A program made the position numbers and the translations under genes. From NCBI GenBank assembly GCA_963921795.1, contig OY997640.1, forward strand, positions 12,844,937-12,908,936: 64,000 nt of DNA, written 5' to 3'. The notes beneath the pieces are model-generated. The model saw nothing but the letters and a program-made list of their open reading frames with translations, was not told the origin of the DNA and made no database searches. Every line of letters starts with the position of its first letter. Position 1 is the first letter of the stretch. Source of the stretch: Nannobrachium achirus (taxonomy: Eukaryota > Chordata > Actinopteri > Myctophiformes > Myctophidae). Of the stretch, positions 59,377 through 64,000 are shown one piece after another.

Positions 59377-59958
59377 CAGGGGTCTTCAACGTTTTCAGGC
59401 CAAGGACCCCTTAGTTGAGAGAGAGATGAAGCAGGGACCCCCACAACCCTTTCATAGAGTCCATGTAGGCTACTGTACTGTAGTTTAATCGTTTGACAGC
59501 ACAATCATCAGTGTATTTTAGATTCATGTGATTGTCAATTTGTGTTTTCAGATAATTAACCACTTGAACCATCAATACTTAACCCTGTAAGACCCACTGT
59601 TGTAATATTACAACATTTGTATTTTATCCAAAAAAAGGTTTAAATGATTTTCTATTTGCTCTCCCTACCACCTAAACATCACCATTGGATCCTATTGTTT
59701 AGTATTGTTTTCAGATAATTAACCACTTGACCACTTAACCTGACCTTTCACTCTGTATTTAGGCTGCTCTTTTTCCCCTCTACACCAAAACCCCTTTGCC
59801 CAAAATAGCCGATCTACAAGCTAACAACGCCTCACAGCGCGAGGAAAGAAAAAGAAAAGTAGTTTCTATCAGAAAAAGAAAAAGAGTTTCTATCACACAA
59901 AGATTTGGAGGACCCCCTGTAGTAACTCTGAGGACCCCCTAGGGGTCCCGGACTCCTG
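59377..59958. mobile_element. hAT-like CAGGGGTCTTCAACG family copy, diverged
   Basis: CAGGGGTCTTCAACGTTTTC opens it; AGGACCCCCTGTAGTAACTC and GGGGTCCCGGACTCCTG close it. A hairpin half, CCCAAAATAGCCGATCTACA, lies at 59797-59816, ending in a GAAAAAG-rich stretch that replaces the other arm. Confidence 0.55.
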
Positions 59959-60339
59959 TACAACAGCAGTGACAGTGCAGAGGAAATAATTGGCATATCG
60001 ACTAAATTGGTGAGAGAAAAAAGGGTGAAAAGCAGAAAAAGAACATCGGTAATTATCATTCTTTTTTTGAACAATGCACGGTATTGTCATCGCCTCTGGT
60101 CTGTAATAGTTCCCCGTGCTTTTGTGTTCTTTTGTCCCGGGCATATTGGAAAACGGCATTGTAGGCCTTCTGGCACATGCTGCTGCGCACGCATCAATCA
60201 ATAGCAGAAAAGAATATTGTGAGGAAAAGGGAGTGTGGGATGTTTGATGCCTACAAACTGATTCTCTCTCGGATTTGAATAGACATCACATCAAACAATA
60301 CCGTCTTCACATGAAAGCTGGGGGTTGAGAGAGAGAGAC

Positions 60340-60342
<3 letters not shown>

Positions 60343-60393
<51 letters not shown>
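60343..60393. repeat. (GA)n
   Basis: Pure tract; (CAGA)n follows at 60580-60641. Confidence 0.95.
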
Positions 60394-60397
<4 letters not shown>

Positions 60398-60566
60398 TGG
60401 TTTATTTCTTTTGTTCTTCTTTGCATTTGCTTGATTAGTTTGTTTTCCTTCTATTTTTGATTTCCCAGTGTACTTGGGCGCTTTGGCAATAATCGCTTCA
60501 TGAAACATGCATGCCAATAATGCATTTTTGAACTGAAATGAACCGGCTGACACTGACTGAGGGAGG

Positions 60567-60640
<74 letters not shown>

Positions 60641-60861
60641 TGATGCGGAGGACAAAAATTGAATTATGCGATGATTATTACACAAAGTAAAGCCGAAGAC
60701 AGAGAAATGTTTGGTGTTTTTGAAACGAACCATCTCGAATTAGAGAGCGCACGCCGGGGGGTGACATAACATCTGCCACAGCTAAAGATGCTTAAATAGG
60801 CGTACACGGCCTATTACAAATGTTTGCACATTTCCTGACAGCTTTACTAGTCATACTAGAG

Positions 60862-61171
60862 CAGTGGTTGGATCTCAAACTGTGGATCGGGACCAAAGGA
60901 TTTCCCAGATGATCGGCTTAATGTGCACAATTGTTTTCTCGCTCAACAGTAAACAGACCAACGTGAAGTATAAGTGCATAAGGGGTATCTGCACACTTCT
61001 AAAGTGGCAATCTAATTGCGTTTGCATTGTGAGCTGGTAGATTGCCTATATTTTCCCAATTTTGTTCCACATTTCCAAGTCAACTCCTATTAACAATCCC
61101 AAGTGCTTGTCAGGGTGTTCAAATATCATTATTTTGAAGGGGTCACGGCCCGAAATGTCTAAGAACCTCTG
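60862..61171. mobile_element. Old hAT copy, CAGTGGTTGGATCTCAAAC end
   Basis: The flanks TACTAGAG and TACCAGAG match at 7 of 8 bases. The interior follows 31379-31775 (AAACAGACCAACGTGAAGTA, GGGGTATCTGCACA). The hairpin is reduced to GCATTGTGAGCTGGTAGATT. Confidence 0.6.
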
Positions 61172-61179
61172 TACCAGAG

Positions 61180-62030
61180 GAAAGTATTGTTTCAAAAGCG
61201 TGTCATATCAGCCAAGTATTAAAAGGGCTTATGCTCTTACAGTTCTTAACCAGAGTGACATAATGTGATTAACCACACGGACTCAAGCGTATTCTGGGGG
61301 GGATACATTAGCCAAAAATAGCAGCCCTACGAGCTCATAATTGAAGAGACTCTAGAAGTGGACTGTAAGTAAGAAAGGACTGGCTGTAGGGGTAAGGAAC
61401 CGTAATGTGGGTCTTGTGTAGTTATGCATTTGTACATTTAAGTAATCCTTTTTCATACTTTTGGAATTATACCCTATCTTATACTATATAATGTATTAAA
61501 AAGTAAAAATAAAAAACAGGCAAAACAGGTCACAGACAATCACTGAGAGACACTCTTACAGATGAGTGTGATTGTCTCACACATGTGAACGTGAAGGCAT
61601 GTCTATTTATAAAAAGATGTTGGTAAAATTGCTGTAAAACACTCTTGATGAAGGTCCAGTGGGACTCAAACGTCTGTCAATTTAAATAAAAACAGGCTGC
61701 TGAGCAAGAGCAGTGTGTGGTATTGTTTGTTGTTTGTGAGCATATCTTGTCACCTCAGCACCTAAACACCCAAGTTTAGCCTTGGCCAGGAGGAGGAGAT
61801 GGGCAGTGATTTGGCCACCACCGCTGACCATGCCATCAGGAAGGTGTAGTGGTTCAGGGTCGAAACACCTGATGATCGATGGGTACCGCCTGAAGACGTC
61901 AACTCTTCCTGGCCAAGGCTTCATTCACCACATGTGAATGAGAAGAGAAGCATCTTTAGATGTAATTTTAATCTCCTCAGGTATACTTAATTACTTACCA
62001 GGGACTTGCAGAGAATGTTAGAGAGGCAGG
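61180..62030. other. No recognised feature
   Basis: One hairpin arm remnant (AGCCAAAAATAGCAGCCCTA) at 61310. Nothing else was identified. Confidence 0.45.
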
Positions 62031-62065
62031 GGCTGAAATTTCCAAAAGGGCCTTTTGGTGGAAGA

Positions 62066-62558
62066 ACCGAAAATAGCAGACCTCCAAGCTCACAACGCAT
62101 CGCGCTGCGACCAGGGATGTAGTGGGGGGGGAACGCGGGGGTACGGAGTGCCCACACTTCTCTCAAGTCAAGTCAGTTGATATTATATTTTCAGGTCGTT
62201 CTGACCCAGCAATTGGTTGAAATAGGCTCGCCAGCCGTGCTGAAATGAGCATGACTAACAGCAGATGGTAATATAAGATTTGAAAATGGATTAATTAATT
62301 GGAAATATCAGTTGTGGAGCTATTTTGCATGGGAAGTTTGGCTGATGATCCGGTCATCAAATTATTGGTTGAGAATCACTGGTCTAAGGCTATTTCTGCT
62401 GCCGCGCAGACCCGTTTTCAGCCAGCGAAAACGTTATGTGCACGCGCACGGACGCACGTGCATGTGCGTGCACGCGCGGGGAATGCCCACACTTCCAAAT
62501 TTAGCACTACAACACTGGCTGCGACGCGTTGTGATCTTGGAGGTCGGCTATTTTCGGT
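62066..62558. repeat. Recurrent hairpin interrupted in its loop by a hAT
   Basis: The left arm ACCGAAAATAGCAGACCTCC, then AAGCTCACAACGCATCGC, stands at 62066-62103. The right arm GCGACGCGTTGTGATCTTGG, then AGGTCGGCTATTTTCGGT, ends at 62558. The arms carry the compensated pair CTCC/GGAG, where other copies have CTAC/GTAG. The hAT 62112-62517 sits at the centre. Confidence 0.85.
62112..62517. mobile_element. Non-autonomous hAT in a hairpin loop
   Basis: The ends are CAGGGATGTAGTGG and GCACTACAACACTG. GCTGCGAC is repeated exactly at 62104-62111 and 62518-62525. GTGCCCACACTTC near the left end is repeated as ATGCCCACACTTC near the right end. No reading frame of note. Confidence 0.88.
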
Positions 62559-63334
62559 GTGTGTAACCACACTGAACTAAGCATAACCAAGTCAATACTG
62601 GAGATGTGGCGTAACGGCATGGATTTCTACACAGAGAGGGCATTTCTTTCAACATAAGGGCAGTTTTTACAGCTTTTACATAAAAGGGCAGGGGCTCAAG
62701 CCTTCTATGTGTGCACGACACAAGCCTGTTAATTACCGTACCTTATGTCTAACATCAGGTACCTACCACACCAGATAGATAGCCTATATATGTGTATTTT
62801 GTGTAAATATAGTTTTCTTTCTTTCTCACTCTTCATCTTGCTCCCCCTGCCAATCCTCTCCTTCTTTCCTTTGTCTTTAACAAAGACGATGGAGCTTGCA
62901 CAAAAAAAACAGGTTTCACCCACTGTTTTACTGTGATGTGACAATATGTTGATTCTGTTTGGAGTTTGGAGTATTTGTTCTTAGTTAGTTTTTGCTAACT
63001 TTCACTCTGCTATAGTTCACAAATAAATACTGTTTTGACTCCACTATACATTCTAGGAAGGGACTCTTGGGACCCAAACTTTACAAAAAGTACTGTACAG
63101 TATATTATGAATCAACCACTTTCACCCTATATTTCAAATAGAGTAAAAAAAGCTGATCTACAAGCTCACAACGTGACTATTCCAGGGGGGAGAGATGGGG
63201 TTCATTAATATTATGTTGGTTAACTCTCACTGCATGCACGGGTCCCTCAACAAATGTTCCTCTGTGCTCGCTCGCCTGCTATTCAAAAGGTCCCTGTGCG
63301 CGTGTTTGTGTGCATGTGTGCGTGCATGCACACA

Positions 63335-63340
<6 letters not shown>
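62559..63340. other. No recognised feature
   Basis: AT-rich. A hairpin arm remnant (AAAGCTGATCTACAAGCTCA) is at 63150-63169. Confidence 0.45.
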
Positions 63341-63712
<372 letters not shown>

Positions 63713-64000
63713 TTGTTTGCCTACTTTGGTCGGCGTGTCTAGACTCAAAAACTTTAAATGATGTTGAGATCTGAGACGGAAGATTTGAAACTTCAAATTC
63801 AGACACAGTGAAGAAGCAGCGATATTATGCCTCTATGCCTGGGTTACAATAAGCTGGGTCTTATGGGGAGGGGGGGGGGAGGGGGGAGGGGGGCTCATGA
63901 TACTGACTTCAAAGTGTGAAACTCTTCAACCAAACTACCTGGCAGGAGTATAATCCTCCACCAACAAACTTTGTATTTAGAGAGGGAGACGCAAACGCAC

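Overview
The window looks like intronic and upstream DNA from a teleost fish. It is AT-rich and full of (CA)n, (CT)n and (GA)n microsatellites. It is packed with short non-autonomous DNA transposons of fish type, and also holds a tRNA-derived SINE and a LINE tail with a (GGAT)n end. I see no bacterial, viral or organelle features. The species cannot be fixed from this sequence.

Only one host-gene segment is convincing. On the minus strand, 54384-54485 is a 34-codon first coding exon: strong start context, hydrophobic signal peptide, then GGGQKKKE and a GTAAAC splice donor. It matches the N-terminus of TUSC3, the OST3/OST6-type subunit of the oligosaccharyltransferase. If that is right, 1-54383 is part of a very large first intron, and everything above 54485 is promoter or upstream DNA. 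No second exon was recognised. All other open frames are chance frames through repeats.

Layout. The 1-54 kb intron is a mosaic of hAT-like elements (many with readable 8-bp target duplications), TTAA-flanked piggyBac-like MITEs, TA-flanked MITEs, a SINE, LINE scraps and microsatellites. Several elements are nested two or three deep. At 54.57-55.03 kb an inverted-repeat element sits about 80 bp upstream of the tusc3 start codon. At 55.77-56.12 kb lies a 5'-truncated LINE. At 57.0-58.4 kb is a minisatellite split by two insertions, and at 58.47-59.04 kb a compound palindrome with a GC-rich core. More hAT-like copies follow to the end.

The most unusual signal is one short palindrome, half-site roughly AATAGCAGATCTACAAGCTC. 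It recurs about 40 times and sits inside at least ten element families with unrelated ends. In the best copies the inverted symmetry runs outward into 4-9 bases that differ from family to family but match within each copy (TTTGCC/GGCAAA, AAACTAGTG/CACTAGTTT, ATTGTG/CACAAT, ATAGTGG/CCACTAT, ACCG/CGGT). This looks like a mobile or self-perfecting hairpin, with either palindromic target choice or inverted flank copying. A clear inverted flank copy at 567-631 shows that strand-switch events do occur here. No protein machinery for such a system is present in the window.
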